64,000 nucleotides of DNA. It comes from Variovorax sp. 770b2. GTDB lineage: Bacteria; Pseudomonadota; Gammaproteobacteria; Burkholderiales; Burkholderiaceae_C. The translations under genes were made by a program, and so were the position numbers. Each line of letters starts with the position of its first letter. The stretch's first letter is position 1. Positions 52,787-62,473 of the stretch are shown here, piece after piece. The notes under the pieces were generated by a model. The model did not search any database. It was not told the origin of the DNA and was given only the letters and a program-made list of their open reading frames with translations. The stretch covers positions 124,001-188,000 of the forward strand of contig NZ_FOXJ01000009.1 in assembly GCF_900115685.1 (NCBI RefSeq), given 5' to 3'.

Positions 52787-52937
52787 TGTCCGAGCCTCGG
52801 AAAGGGAGCAACCCGGCGTTTGTCCGAATGCGCTTTCGGGGCAACCCGGTAGCTGTCCGAATAGGGCCTGTGGATAACGACCGGTAGATGTCCGACTCAC
52901 CCGGAAAACTGTCCGAATGCGACCGGTGGATGTCCGA
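52787..52937. repeat. Iterons of the replication origin (six TGTCCGA-containing repeats)
   Basis: The core TGTCCGA occurs in direct orientation at 52787, 52821, 52854, 52889, 52910 and 52931. The last three are spaced exactly 21 bases, two helical turns, and the consensus there is CCGGTAGATGTCCGAATG. The earlier three are 33-35 apart and less conserved upstream. Direct repeats spaced by helical turns upstream of a Rep_3 gene are typical iterons, which also limit copy number by handcuffing. Confidence 0.88.
52869..52877 (-). promoter_or_regulatory. DnaA box (exact TTATCCACA)
   Basis: TGTGGATAA on the plus strand is the exact complement of the consensus DnaA box. It sits between the third and fourth iteron, where host DnaA would help Rep to open the origin. 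Confidence 0.75.
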
Positions 52938-52949
52938 ATGGCGCGGAAT

Positions 52950-52958
52950 CTATCCACA
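52950..52958 (+). promoter_or_regulatory. DnaA box (one mismatch)
   Basis: CTATCCACA differs at one position from TTATCCACA and lies just after the last iteron, inverted relative to the box at 52869. The pair brackets three iterons. Confidence 0.65.
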
Positions 52959-53007
52959 GGCGATGGCAAGGGATGGCGCGGCTTGTAGCCCGATTTTGGA
53001 AGAGCAG

Positions 53008-53045
53008 CGAGCTGTAAGAAAGAAAGAAAAGATTAAAAACCGCGC
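53008..53045. other. AT-rich segment, probable DNA-unwinding element
   Basis: A purine-rich, AT-rich stretch (AAGAAAGAAAAGATTAAAAA around 53020-53040) next to iterons and DnaA boxes in otherwise GC-rich DNA, the expected place for strand opening. From here to the Rhs gene at 53627 no gene is supportable; 53290-53620 is also AT-richer than its surroundings. Confidence 0.5.
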
Positions 53046-53626
53046 GCGCGTCGATGAGCCATCGATCGCGCTTCCGGACGCTTCGTCTTATCACTATGAG
53101 ATGAACCCAACCCCCTCGCCCAGTCGCCGCCCGCCTTCTGACCGACGGACCACGGCGCGAAGCACAAATGGTCTCGCGCTGGTCAAACAATCGGTCTCGA
53201 CAGCTCTTCGCTATCCCATCGGAACATTCAGAGACCCGACCTTTACACCCGAACGTCGCTGCGCCGCGCGTGTAGAGGTGTTTGGTATTCGTTTTAAAGT
53301 CAAATCAAAACTATTGATTTATTCACCTGCATCGACGTGCAGGAAGCCTCTTTTTTTGTATCTGCATTCGATGCGTTATGTATCGATACGAAGCGATCCT
53401 TCTTCCTAAACTGCAACGGCAAAAAATCGCAGAGCTCGCTGCGAGATCGAAGACGTTGCCAACTTCATTCGATTCCGTATCTCCCCGACTCTGCGATCAC
53501 TTGTGGCGGCCCGTGCTCGGAAATATGAAAGTCGAGCCGACCGAGAGCAAGTCAATCTGCCCGCTGCAGTGGCGGTAAAAAAATAAACCAGGCGCTGCAT
53601 CAACGCGTGCGCTTCGAGGAGGAATC

Positions 53627-56600
53627 GTGAACATCTATCGCCGAACCGCGGTCGCACTTGCTTTTCTTGCGACAGGATTGCTGGGCCTGCAAGGCATGGC
53701 GCGCGCAGAACCTGGAGACGAGATCTGCTTTCCGCGATATCAGCAAGCCGGAGCCGTCCCAGGGCAGCCCAGTTGCCCTGCGGCCGCTTCTGGCGCATCG
53801 GTGGGGCTTGGCAGTTTTTTCTGTACCGCCGAATCCGATCGCATCGCACGATATTGCGCCGGTGATCTCAATGGCGACAAGGAAGCGCCAGCCGAACCAC
53901 AGAGCTGCCCCGCAGACGGGCAGCAAGCCGGTGCGCCGATCATTCCTTCGCGCGCCGAGAAGTTTCGCGAGGAAATCGACTGGTCCGATTCAGGGCCGGC
54001 CGCCTTGTCCCTCGTGCGCATCTACCGCAGCACCTGGGAAGGCGACACCCATCATGCGGACGTCGGCCTTGGCCAGGTCTGGGTCCACAACCACAGCACC
54101 CGCCTGAAGCTCAGTCCTGAGAACGCGCCCACGGAAGCGACCGTCTCCAGCGCCGAGGGCTACGAACGCAAGTTCGCCAAGAACTCGCAGAGCGGCGTGT
54201 GGGAGCCCAGGAACAGCAGCGACACACTGACTCCGAATGGCGCCGCCTGGGTCTACAAGCGCAGCGACGACGACAGCGTGCTGGTCTTCGATGCCGGCGG
54301 CAAGCCGCAAACCCGCACCGAGCGCAACGGCTGGACCACCACCTACACCCACGACGGTTCGGGGCGACTGAGCTCGGTGAGCAACGCCTTCGGGCGCACG
54401 CTCGGCTTCACCTACACCGGCAACCAGCTCGCCTCGGTACTTGCTGCCGACGGCCGTGTCATTGCCTACACCTACGACAGCCAAGGCCGCCTGATCGGTG
54501 TTGCCTATCCGGACGGCAAGCATCGGGATTTTGTCTACGAGAACAGTGCCCATCCCCATGCGCTGACCGGCATCCTCGACGAAGCCGGTGAGCGCTGGGG
54601 CATATTTGCGTACGACGGCCAGGGACGCGCGGTGACCACGGAACTGGCCGGTGGTGTGTCACGCTACCAGGTCAGCTACCCCTCGACGGGGACCGCCACC
54701 GTCATCGATCCGCTGGGCACCAGCCGCAGCTACGGCTATGCCACCAAAGCCGGCAGATTGGCCGTCACCAGTGGCAGCCTGCCCTCGGGCGAAGGCAACA
54801 GCGACGCGAGCAGCCGTGTGCAAGATGCCAACGGGCTCATCAGCCAGGAAATCGACTTCAAGGGCGCACGCACCGATTGGACATGGGACGCAGCCCGGCG
54901 CCTGCCCACCTCCGTCGCCGAAGCGGTGGGTACGCCCGATGCGCGCACCACGGCCTACCAATGGCATGCACAGTACAGCTTGCCGGTGCAGGTGAGCGAA
55001 GCTGGCCGCACCATTGCGTTGACTTATGACAGCGTCGGGAACCTGCTCAGCAGAGCCGTGACAGACACGGCGTTGTCGCCCCACACCACCCGCACCTGGA
55101 GCTGGACCTACAACGCCCAGCAGCTTGTCCAGACTGCGACCGAGCCCAACGGCGCGGTGACCAGCTATACCTACGACACGCGAGGCAACGTCCTCACCAG
55201 CACCAACGCCCTGGGGCATGTCACCAGCCATGCCTACGACAACGCCAATCGCGTCGTCAGCCGTACCGCGCCCAACGGCCTCGTCACCAGCTACGGCTGG
55301 GATGCGCGGGATCGATTGCTGACCCAGAGCGTGAACGGTGGTCCTGCAGGCACGCAGACCACTGCCTTCACCTACAAGCCCTACGGCAGCGTCGAGACCA
55401 TCACGCTCTCCACCGGCCTTGTCCTCACCTACGACTACGACGTCGCCCACCGCCTCACAGGCTGGAGCAACAACCGCAGTGAGAGCGGCACTTACACCCT
55501 CGACGGCATGGGCAACCGTACCGCCGAGCAGATCAAGGACAGCGCCGGCAACATCGCGTGGAACGCGGCGCACACGATCAACAGCATCAACCGTCTCAGC
55601 GCGAGGACCGAAGGCCCCAACCAGACCAGTTCCTTCGGCTACGACGCCAACGGGGAACTGAGCCAGGAGACCAACGGCCTCAACCAGAGCACCCAGTACG
55701 GCCTGGACGACCTGCGCCGTGTCAGCGCCATCACCAACGCGGCCAGCGACTCTGCGATCTTGAAGTACAACGCCCTCGACGCGATCACCGAGGCAAAGGA
55801 CTTCAAGGGCGTGGTCACCAACTACGCGCGTGACGCCCTGGGAAATGCCACCGCCGAGAGCAGCGCCGACACCGGTGGCGAGGCCACCCAGTACGACAAC
55901 CTCGGCCTCCCATCCCAGATCACCGACGCCCTCGGCCAAGCGACGACGATCACGCGCGACGCCTTGGGTCGTCCCACCAGCCTCGTCTTCGCCGATGGCA
56001 AGACCACCACACTGCGCTACGACCTCACGGCCAACAGCAAGGGCTACCTCTCCGAGGTCATCGATCGCAGCGGCACCACGGAGTACACGCGCGATGCCTT
56101 CGGCCGCGTAGTCGTGAAGAAGCAGACCCTCGCCAACGGCAGCGTGCAGCAGGTCAGCTACGTGTACAACCCCAACGGCACGCTTGCGCGCTTCGCCTAT
56201 CCCGAAGGTTCGATCCTCAACCACGCCTACGACAGCACCGGCCGCCTCACAGGCCTGAGCCTCAACGGCACCCCGCTCGTCACCAACATCACCTGGAACC
56301 CGCTGGGCCAGCCCACCGCCTGGACCTGGGCCTTCGCGTCTCCTGCCGTGGCCGCCAGCCGCAGCTACGACACCGCAGGCCGCCTGACCGCCACAGAGTT
56401 CAGCAGCTACGTCTACGACGCTGCCGGCCGCATCACCAGCCTCACCCAGAACCTTTACCAGCCCGGCGACGCCGACCCCACGCACAGCACCATCGGCAGC
56501 GGCAACGTCACCTGGACCGTCGGCTACAACACGGTGGGCCGCATCACCGGCTTCAACGCCACCGGCAACACCGCCGGCTTCGGCTACGACGCCAACGGCA

Positions 56601-57973
56601 ACCGCTCGAGCAGCACGCGCGTGCTCGGCGGCCTGAGCACCAACCGCACCTACACCGTGGGCGCCACGAGCAACCGCCTCGCGGGCTTCACCCAGAGCAT
56701 CAACGGCGCGAGCAACACCAGCGTCACCTACGGCTACAACGCCAACGGCGACCTCCTGAGCGATGGCCTTCGCAGCTACACCTACGACGCCGAAGGGCGC
56801 CTGGCAGCCTCCACCACCGGCGCCACCGACACCAGCCCGACCACGCGCTACGCGCACAACGCGCTGGGCCAGCGCGTCTTCAAGACCGAGCCGCTGTACC
56901 CACCCAGCCAGGGCGACGAGGCTGACCCGGGCTTCATGCAGAGCCTGATCGCGTTCTTCACCAAGCTGTGGAGCCCGTCGACCACGCAAGCCGAGCAACT
57001 GGGCTATGCGTATGTCTACGACGAGCAGGGCACCCTCATCGCCGAGGTGGGCAGCGGCGGCACGCAGAGTGCGGGCCAGGCGCAATACATCTACCTGCCC
57101 ACGGCCAACGGGCCGATGCCGATTGCGGCGGTCATCGACGGCGCCACGTATGCGGTGCACAGCGATCACCTGAACACGCCGCGCAGGCTCACGAACGCAA
57201 ACGGGCAAGCGGTCTGGCAGTGGAGCTACAGCGCGTTCGGGGAAGATAAGCCGACGCTGGCGACGAACCGGTTTGCGAACTTGGAGGCGACGCCGAATCC
57301 GGGCACAACCAGCATCTCCGAGGTGAAGTTCAACCTGAGGTATCCGGGGCAGTATGCGGATGAGGAGTCGGGACTCTTCTACAACTACTTCAGGAGCTAT
57401 GACACGAGGACGGGGCGATACAGCCAGCCGGATCCGATCGGGCTCAATGGTGGATGGAATCGGTTTGGCTATGTGAATGGAAATTCGCTAACTGGATCTG
57501 ATCCATTTGGACTTGACACGATTGTTGTAATTGGTGGCAGTACAGGTGGAAATCCATTCGGACATGCGGCTATTGGATTTACAGGACAAGGCGTATACAG
57601 CTACGGGACCGGAACACCATTGGGTGGCAGCCTTACCGACTACCTTGCTTCTCAAGCCGGATATAGAGATTCGACGGCTTACATCATAAAAACGACGCCT
57701 GAGCAAGAGGCAAAGATGCTGAAGGAGATACTAAAATACCGTAGCACCCCACTACCTGATCCGCGAAAAGATCCTTGGGGATCCGCAAATGACACATGCG
57801 CGACTCGAACACAAAATGCACTGGAGGCAGGAGGAATAAGCTCCTTGTTTTCTCCTTTTACCAGCCCATTTCCCTCGTACACAGCGGGAATCGCATCGCG
57901 CAACGCCACGTCGTCTGTACCTATTCCGAAAGGTGGGACTATTCCCAGTGATTTTTCTTCTTTTAACAGGTGA
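53627..57973 (+). CDS. Secreted Rhs/YD-repeat polymorphic toxin with C-terminal amidase-like domain
   Basis: A 1448-residue protein. The start has a Sec signal peptide (VALAFLATGLLGLQGMARA) and no PAAR domain. A DUF6531-type domain (FREEIDWSDSGPAALSLVRIYRS) lies near residues 108-140, then some 1000 residues of YD repeats, then the Rhs core hallmark (YADEESGLFYNYFRSYDTRTGRYSQPDPIGLNGG, ending DPFGLD) near 1240-1297. The last ~150 residues are an AT-richer, unrelated tip with GHAAIGF and later DTCATRTQNAL, a His-then-Cys order that fits permuted NlpC/P60-like amidases. It is probably exported and active on peptidoglycan; the tip is the variable toxin. Confidence 0.88.
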   Translation: MNIYRRTAVALAFLATGLLGLQGMARAEPGDEICFPRYQQAGAVPGQPSCPAAASGASVGLGSFFCTAESDRIARYCAGDLNGDKEAPAEPQSCPADGQQAGAPIIPSRAEKFREEIDWSDSGPAALSLVRIYRSTWEGDTHHADVGLGQVWVHNHSTRLKLSPENAPTEATVSSAEGYERKFAKNSQSGVWEPRNSSDTLTPNGAAWVYKRSDDDSVLVFDAGGKPQTRTERNGWTTTYTHDGSGRLSSVSNAFGRTLGFTYTGNQLASVLAADGRVIAYTYDSQGRLIGVAYPDGKHRDFVYENSAHPHALTGILDEAGERWGIFAYDGQGRAVTTELAGGVSRYQVSYPSTGTATVIDPLGTSRSYGYATKAGRLAVTSGSLPSGEGNSDASSRVQDANGLISQEIDFKGARTDWTWDAARRLPTSVAEAVGTPDARTTAYQWHAQYSLPVQVSEAGRTIALTYDSVGNLLSRAVTDTALSPHTTRTWSWTYNAQQLVQTATEPNGAVTSYTYDTRGNVLTSTNALGHVTSHAYDNANRVVSRTAPNGLVTSYGWDARDRLLTQSVNGGPAGTQTTAFTYKPYGSVETITLSTGLVLTYDYDVAHRLTGWSNNRSESGTYTLDGMGNRTAEQIKDSAGNIAWNAAHTINSINRLSARTEGPNQTSSFGYDANGELSQETNGLNQSTQYGLDDLRRVSAITNAASDSAILKYNALDAITEAKDFKGVVTNYARDALGNATAESSADTGGEATQYDNLGLPSQITDALGQATTITRDALGRPTSLVFADGKTTTLRYDLTANSKGYLSEVIDRSGTTEYTRDAFGRVVVKKQTLANGSVQQVSYVYNPNGTLARFAYPEGSILNHAYDSTGRLTGLSLNGTPLVTNITWNPLGQPTAWTWAFASPAVAASRSYDTAGRLTATEFSSYVYDAAGRITSLTQNLYQPGDADPTHSTIGSGNVTWTVGYNTVGRITGFNATGNTAGFGYDANGNRSSSTRVLGGLSTNRTYTVGATSNRLAGFTQSINGASNTSVTYGYNANGDLLSDGLRSYTYDAEGRLAASTTGATDTSPTTRYAHNALGQRVFKTEPLYPPSQGDEADPGFMQSLIAFFTKLWSPSTTQAEQLGYAYVYDEQGTLIAEVGSGGTQSAGQAQYIYLPTANGPMPIAAVIDGATYAVHSDHLNTPRRLTNANGQAVWQWSYSAFGEDKPTLATNRFANLEATPNPGTTSISEVKFNLRYPGQYADEESGLFYNYFRSYDTRTGRYSQPDPIGLNGGWNRFGYVNGNSLTGSDPFGLDTIVVIGGSTGGNPFGHAAIGFTGQGVYSYGTGTPLGGSLTDYLASQAGYRDSTAYIIKTTPEQEAKMLKEILKYRSTPLPDPRKDPWGSANDTCATRTQNALEAGGISSLFSPFTSPFPSYTAGIASRNATSSVPIPKGGTIPSDFSSFNR

Positions 57974-57978
57974 TTGCG

Positions 57979-58356
57979 ATGATGAGGAAAATTGTACTGG
58001 TTACTCTGGTTTTGTTAAGCGGATGCGATAAATCAGCAATGAACCACGACCTATCGAATAAAACGGAATACTCCGTGCTGCAGTATTACGAATATGAACT
58101 CAGAAATAGCGAACACAATAAGGAATACTTGGTATTCAACAATGCGCTGAGCACTAAATTTACCGTTCTGGCGTTTCCCATTAAGGGAAAATCGATAGGC
58201 TACGTCGCAGTACTTGTCAATTCGGAAGGCACTCCCGAAACGAAGGTTGTACCGCAAGCCGATTTCGTTGTCACCGAGAAGGCGTATATCGCGGTCAAAA
58301 AAGAAACTGTCCTCCCGTCGGAAATTGATAAGTTCATTGCTGCACACGTGCGATAG
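57979..58356 (+). CDS. Lipoprotein, candidate immunity protein of the Rhs toxin
   Basis: A 125-residue protein from ATG 57979 with AGG 8 bases upstream. The lipobox LVLLSGC predicts a lipid-anchored protein in the periplasm. The rest is a small mixed fold (TEYSVLQYYEYELRNSEHNKEYLVF ...). It starts 5 bases after the toxin stop, shares its low GC and would act where a peptidoglycan-cutting toxin acts. No family is recognised. Confidence 0.7.
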   Translation: MMRKIVLVTLVLLSGCDKSAMNHDLSNKTEYSVLQYYEYELRNSEHNKEYLVFNNALSTKFTVLAFPIKGKSIGYVAVLVNSEGTPETKVVPQADFVVTEKAYIAVKKETVLPSEIDKFIAAHVR

Positions 58357-58789
58357 CGGTGTTAAATTCCACCGATTCTTACCCGAGGGGGTACGGATAA
58401 AAATCTGGACTGGTTTTATGTCGAAAGTCCGCGGCTCTTGCGGTCTCGATGGGGCTGAGAGAGCCAAGGGAGATCGTGATTCGCTTCGCAGCACGTGCTT
58501 TGGTGGAGGCCGATGCGTCGAAAATCGCGTTTTTATGCATTAAGAGCGAACGTGCGATTTACGGAGGCGATCTGCCCAAGAACAGGTAATGAGAACGTGT
58601 ACGAAGCAGTTGCAGTTCCTGCCTTGCCTGCGACCAGCGACTCGCTCCCTTCTGATCTGGCAGTCCTAGCTGCGACGCTGAGGTTTTCGGGCCTGGTTTT
58701 TTCGGAGAGAAGTGACATAGACGTCCGCGCGTATTTGGAGTGCGTCAACTTGGAGGCGCCTAGCGCACCTTGATTTCCCAGAGGGGCTG

Positions 58790-58880
58790 TGGTGACACAC
58801 CACGGTGCTGGCCGAACGCAGTTCGTCTATCCGCCGGCTGCCAACGGACCAATGCCGACGGCAGCACAATCATGTGGGCC
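58790..58880 (+). pseudogene. Orphan Rhs core fragment
   Basis: A stretch reads GAGRTQFVYPPAANGPMPTAAQ, clearly related to AGQAQYIYLPTANGPMPIAAV of the upstream Rhs gene, but without the rest of the core. It lies downstream of the toxin and immunity genes, as expected of a displaced Rhs end. The surrounding 58357-58789 has no supportable gene. Confidence 0.6.
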
Positions 58881-58924
58881 ACTCGACCCCAAAGGATGTG
58901 CGGTGGCGGTGTGGAGAGATGCCG

Positions 58925-59965
58925 TCATACGACCTCGACCACGCCCGGCAAAAGTCGCTCGTAACGTTTCATCTTTACCGGGTCGATGCCCAACCATCGA
59001 GCCACTTGGTCCGGTTGTGTCCCCCGGCGCATTTGCCGGAGCGCAAACGTGTGGCGCAGTCGGAACGACCCGCCTTCGCGCGAGTCGACGCCTGCTTCCT
59101 CAAGTACACGACTCGCGCACTCGTGTTGCGATGCTTTTCGCCACTGGTTGCCAGTGCGTGAAGACGGAAAAAGGTACGAACCCGATATACCCGCCTCCGC
59201 GCGGACGGTTAGCCAGTGCTGTAGCAACTCCGCGGCCCAAGGCGCCATCGGCGTCTCGCGCGCTGGCGAATTGCCGTTCCCAGGTACCTGAAGCTTCCAC
59301 AGACGCTCGCGCACGCGGCCGCCTTGCGCGACGGGTGCGTCCAACGTCAATGCACGCACATCTCCCGGGGTGAGTCCCGCACCAAGCTGCAACGCGACCG
59401 AGGCTCGGTTGCGTACGTCCTGCCAGGTCAGGGCTTCCCGCGCGTGCCGCAAAGCGCCGGGGCGCGGTCGGGCTGCCGACAGAAAGGCAATCATCAGTCT
59501 GGCCTCGCTCGTCGAGAGGTACTCCGGCTTAGGGTCGGCGTGCGCGGCACCGGCAAAACGGACTTCTGGATTTGCGGTGATCCAGTCCGAAGCTGCAGTG
59601 TTGACTGTGATGGCAGTGCGCGCCGCATGGTGTCGGAGTACGCGATCGATCAACCTCGTCAAACGCAACGCGTAGCGATGCGTGAGCGAAAGATCGGCCG
59701 CTTTGCGGCCAAATCGCGCCGCCTGAAACGCTTGCAGATCAGCCAGATCGAGGTTCGACAGGGTGACAACAGGCGACTGCCCTAGACACCAGCCCTCGAA
59801 TGTTTGCCACATGTCCTCATAGAGCGACACCGAACCATCCAGGCGCAAGAGGCCCGCAGCTCGCTGATCGGCCAGCCAAGCGTTGAAGGCTTGCTCGAAC
59901 TCAGCAACGTGTCCCCCTATTGGCGGCTCATCGAACAGAGGAAGGGAGAAATTAGCCATAGACAT
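58925..59965 (-). CDS. Tyrosine recombinase/integrase
   Basis: A 346-residue protein. The N-terminal SAM-like core-binding domain (FEQAFNAWLADQRAAGLLRLDGSVSLYEDMWQTFEGWCLG) is followed by the catalytic domain. Catalytic residues appear as Arg in GAGLTPGDVRALTL, R-x-R-H in FRLRHTFALRQ and the nucleophile in MKRYERLL near residue 337. The second-box Arg is in R-R-G-T rather than the usual place, so the exact assignment is approximate. It faces the Rhs locus and its start lies 9 bases from an inverted repeat (59974). It may be the integrase of this end of the element. Confidence 0.9.
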   Translation of the reverse strand: MSMANFSLPLFDEPPIGGHVAEFEQAFNAWLADQRAAGLLRLDGSVSLYEDMWQTFEGWCLGQSPVVTLSNLDLADLQAFQAARFGRKAADLSLTHRYALRLTRLIDRVLRHHAARTAITVNTAASDWITANPEVRFAGAAHADPKPEYLSTSEARLMIAFLSAARPRPGALRHAREALTWQDVRNRASVALQLGAGLTPGDVRALTLDAPVAQGGRVRERLWKLQVPGNGNSPARETPMAPWAAELLQHWLTVRAEAGISGSYLFPSSRTGNQWRKASQHECASRVLEEAGVDSREGGSFRLRHTFALRQMRRGTQPDQVARWLGIDPVKMKRYERLLPGVVEVV

Positions 59966-59973
59966 ACCGAACT

Positions 59974-60087
59974 AAAAATGGACTAACAGCACACGAATGA
60001 TACTCTGTATGTTGCTGGGCAGGTAAACTAGAGCGGTTGCTTAGAGGGGGATTGTTTGGACTAATCCGATGCTGTTAGTCCATTTTT
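59974..60087. repeat. 17-bp inverted repeat flanking 80 bases, next to the integrase start
   Basis: AAAAATGGACTAACAGC (59974-59990) recurs as its exact complement at 60071-60087. The similarity extends imperfectly outward (CCGAAC.. against CCGAATT..), giving arms of about 24 bases. A related GGACTAA lies inside near 60058. The left arm abuts the integrase start. Possible roles are recombinase-binding sites of an attachment region or operators of divergent promoters. Confidence 0.7.
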
Positions 60088-60118
60088 CAATTCGGCTTGC
60101 AACTCATGCCTATGAGCA

Positions 60119-61021
60119 GTGGCAGGGCTGTTAATGCAGCCCGCCAGATTGACAGCGTTGCGGCTTCTGCGGTTTTGCTTCGCTGTTCATCTCGCAGCCG
60201 GCAGTGACGCGATTGCTCGCCGACCTCGAAGAAAGCGTGGGCTTCCAGCTCTTCGAACGATCACGCGGGCGGCTGCATCCCACTGTGGAGGCGCATACGC
60301 TCTACGAAGAGGTCAACCGCTCGTTGATCGGCGTGGAGCGCATCGCACGCGCCGCCCATGAGATCAGGACGCAACAGCGCGGCGCGCTGCACGTTGCAGC
60401 GCCGCCGTCCATCGCGCTTTCCTTCATGCCGCGCGCGATCCCGCACTTCCTTAAGCGCCACAGAGGAATCCAGATCTCGCTGGGCGCCTATGACTCGCGC
60501 ACGATCGTTGACATGGTGATCGGTCAGCGCTGCGACGTGGGCATCGTCAACCTCTCCATCCACAACACCGGCACACACGGCGGCAGCCTGCTCACGGTGG
60601 CGCACACATGCGCCGTTCCTGTGACGCACCGTCTGGCGAGCCAATCGGTGGTCGTGCCGGGCGACATCGAGGGTGAGCTGTTTCTCGCCCACCCAAACGA
60701 GATCGGCACGCGGCTGCTGATCGACACTACGTTTGCGGCGCATGGTGTGAAGTACAGTTGGCTCAAGTGGAGAGCTAGGTCTCGGCCGCGCTTTGCTAGC
60801 TCGTGGCGGCGGGTCAGGGCATCGCCCTGGTCGATGCGATCACCGCTATGGAATACAAAGGGCGCGACCTGCGCTTCATTCCATTCGAACCTTCGGTCCC
60901 CCTTGAGTTCTCGGTACTCACCCCCTTGCAGCGCGCACCATCCGAACTGGTTGACCCGCTCATTGCGCACTTGCGGGAGTTCGCCGTAGCAGAGTTGGAT
61001 CCCCGGTTGGTGATGAAGTAA
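60119..61021 (+). pseudogene. LysR-family regulator, broken
   Basis: A LysR gene in pieces. The HTH reads LFISQPAVTRLLADLEESVGFQLFERSRGRLHPT at about 60185-60285, but its first ~25 residues are interrupted by stops. The ligand domain is intact from 60300 to about 60775 (ALHVAAPPSIALSFMPRAI). The frame then shifts, and the last part (MAAGQGIALVDAITAMEYKGRDLRFIPF) continues in another frame to 61021. At least two lesions are present, so it is not a working regulator. Confidence 0.75.
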
Positions 61022-61148
61022 TTTTTGGTGGAGCTGACAGCTAGCCCGCGCTGCGCACGTGCGAGTTTCGGCTTTCACCTACAAAGGCGGGGAAGCATTC
61101 GCGTGTCCGTCCGGCTAGCATGGCGTGCCCTTCAATGACCTACGCTGT

Positions 61149-61376
61149 ATGCCATCCGCCGAAGCAGAACGAGTCCTTGCATTTTTTCGTCAAGAGTATT
61201 GGCCAAATGAGGAGCGTTCAGCAAACGCTCTTCAACTTAGCCGGCGAGTTGTCGGCTCCAGCATTGGCATTCAGCAACTCATGGACGAAGGGTTGCTGAC
61301 GCAGTCTTTAGACAAGGCCTACTTCCGGCTGACGGACAAGGGCGTCGAAGCGCTGGGCTTTAACTTGAGAGATTGA
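61149..61376 (+). CDS. Small winged-helix-like hypothetical protein
   Basis: A 75-residue protein from ATG 61149 (GTG 61125 is an alternative). A possible winged helix: LSRRVVGSSIGIQQLMDEGLLTQSLDKAYFRLTDKGVEAL, the order helix, turn, helix, wing of MarR/PadR-type domains. No RBS is clear. The 61377-61657 gap that follows has no supportable gene. Confidence 0.5.
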   Translation: MPSAEAERVLAFFRQEYWPNEERSANALQLSRRVVGSSIGIQQLMDEGLLTQSLDKAYFRLTDKGVEALGFNLRD

Positions 61377-61657
61377 ACGCGAGGCGGCCGTGGCCTTCGC
61401 TAGAAGCTCTGTCCACTCGGTCAGGCTGTCAGTTCAGTGCGGTAGACGCTCGACGCCAGTTGTCGCGAACCAGGCTCGGTACGCGCGCGAAGTGCTTCGT
61501 GCTGTCCGTAACGACCACGGCGTCGACCGCCAGCGCGTGGGACGGCGCGGTCTTCCAGCGTCGCTGAAACCGCATGTGGTGCATGTCAAGTCCTGCACCA
61601 TCTACGAAGATTGCCCTTGTCAAAATGGGCTCGCGCCCGCATACGTACCATCAGTAG

Positions 61658-62473
61658 ATGAGCACATCTTCGATAGGTAATCGACCCCAGTTCGTCGACA
61701 TTGGCGTAAATTTCCACTCGACGCAGCTAGCCTCGATCACGGAGGCAGTGCTGACCCGTGCAAAGGCGGCGGGCGTGACGCAAATTCTGGCCACGGGCAC
61801 TTCGCTCACCTCCAGCCGCCTTGCCCTCGACCTCGCAAAAGCGAATCCCGGTGTTGTATTCGCGACCGCGGGTATTCATCCGCACGGGGCAAAGTCGCAC
61901 GACTCAAACGCACTTCGCGCACTTGTAGAGCTTTGGAAGGTTGCCGAAGTCGTAGCTGTCGGGGAGTGCGGCCTTGACTACAACCGCAACTTTTCGACCC
62001 CACCGTTACAGCGCATCGCATTCGAGCAGCAGTTGTCGATGGCAGTCGAAACGCGCAAACCTCTCTTCCTCCACTGTCGCGACGCGTTTGCCGATTTCCA
62101 CGACATGCTCACCGCTGTTGTTGCGGGCGGAATCCGTGGTGTCGTTCACTGCTTCACCGGCGACCGCGCGGAAGCGGAAGCGTTCCTCGACATGGGACTA
62201 GACATCGGCATCACGGGATGGGTGTCAGATCTCAAACGGGGCGGGGCGCTTCGCGAAGCTATACCGGCAATCCCCTTGAATCGACTTCACCTTGAAACTG
62301 ACGCTCCTTATCTTCTTCCGAAAAACGCAGGAATCCGCAGCGGACGCAACGAACCCGCCAACCTGCCTTTGGTCGCTATCAGCGTGGCGGAGCTCATGAA
62401 CAGGGATGTCGAAGAAATTGCTCGAGTCTGCAGCGACAACAGCCGCCGCATGTTCGGTCTTCCAAGCGCCTGA
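61658..62473 (+). CDS. TatD-family metal-dependent hydrolase (DNase-like)
   Basis: A 271-residue protein. TatD signatures: DIGVNFHS replaces the usual D-T-H-x-H motif (keeping D and one H but losing the first His), then AGIHPHGAK, GECGLDY (metal Glu), FLHCRDA, HCFTGDRAEA and ETDAPYLLP (metal Asp). With one metal ligand changed to Asn it may be impaired or use one metal. TatD proteins are 3'-5' exonucleases; TatD-like proteins also occur as QatD in the Qat defence system, but QatABC are not here. Confidence 0.88.
   Translation: MSTSSIGNRPQFVDIGVNFHSTQLASITEAVLTRAKAAGVTQILATGTSLTSSRLALDLAKANPGVVFATAGIHPHGAKSHDSNALRALVELWKVAEVVAVGECGLDYNRNFSTPPLQRIAFEQQLSMAVETRKPLFLHCRDAFADFHDMLTAVVAGGIRGVVHCFTGDRAEAEAFLDMGLDIGITGWVSDLKRGGALREAIPAIPLNRLHLETDAPYLLPKNAGIRSGRNEPANLPLVAISVAELMNRDVEEIARVCSDNSRRMFGLPSA

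Noticed and set aside
52787..52937. Regular repeats resembling a short CRISPR array
   Set aside because: Core repeat is only 7-18 bases, spacing is 21-35 and it lies upstream of a Rep gene; iterons explain it.
54659..57208. 849-codon minus-strand frame opposite the Rhs gene
   Set aside because: Val/Gly/Ala-rich shadow of the repetitive YD-repeat gene.
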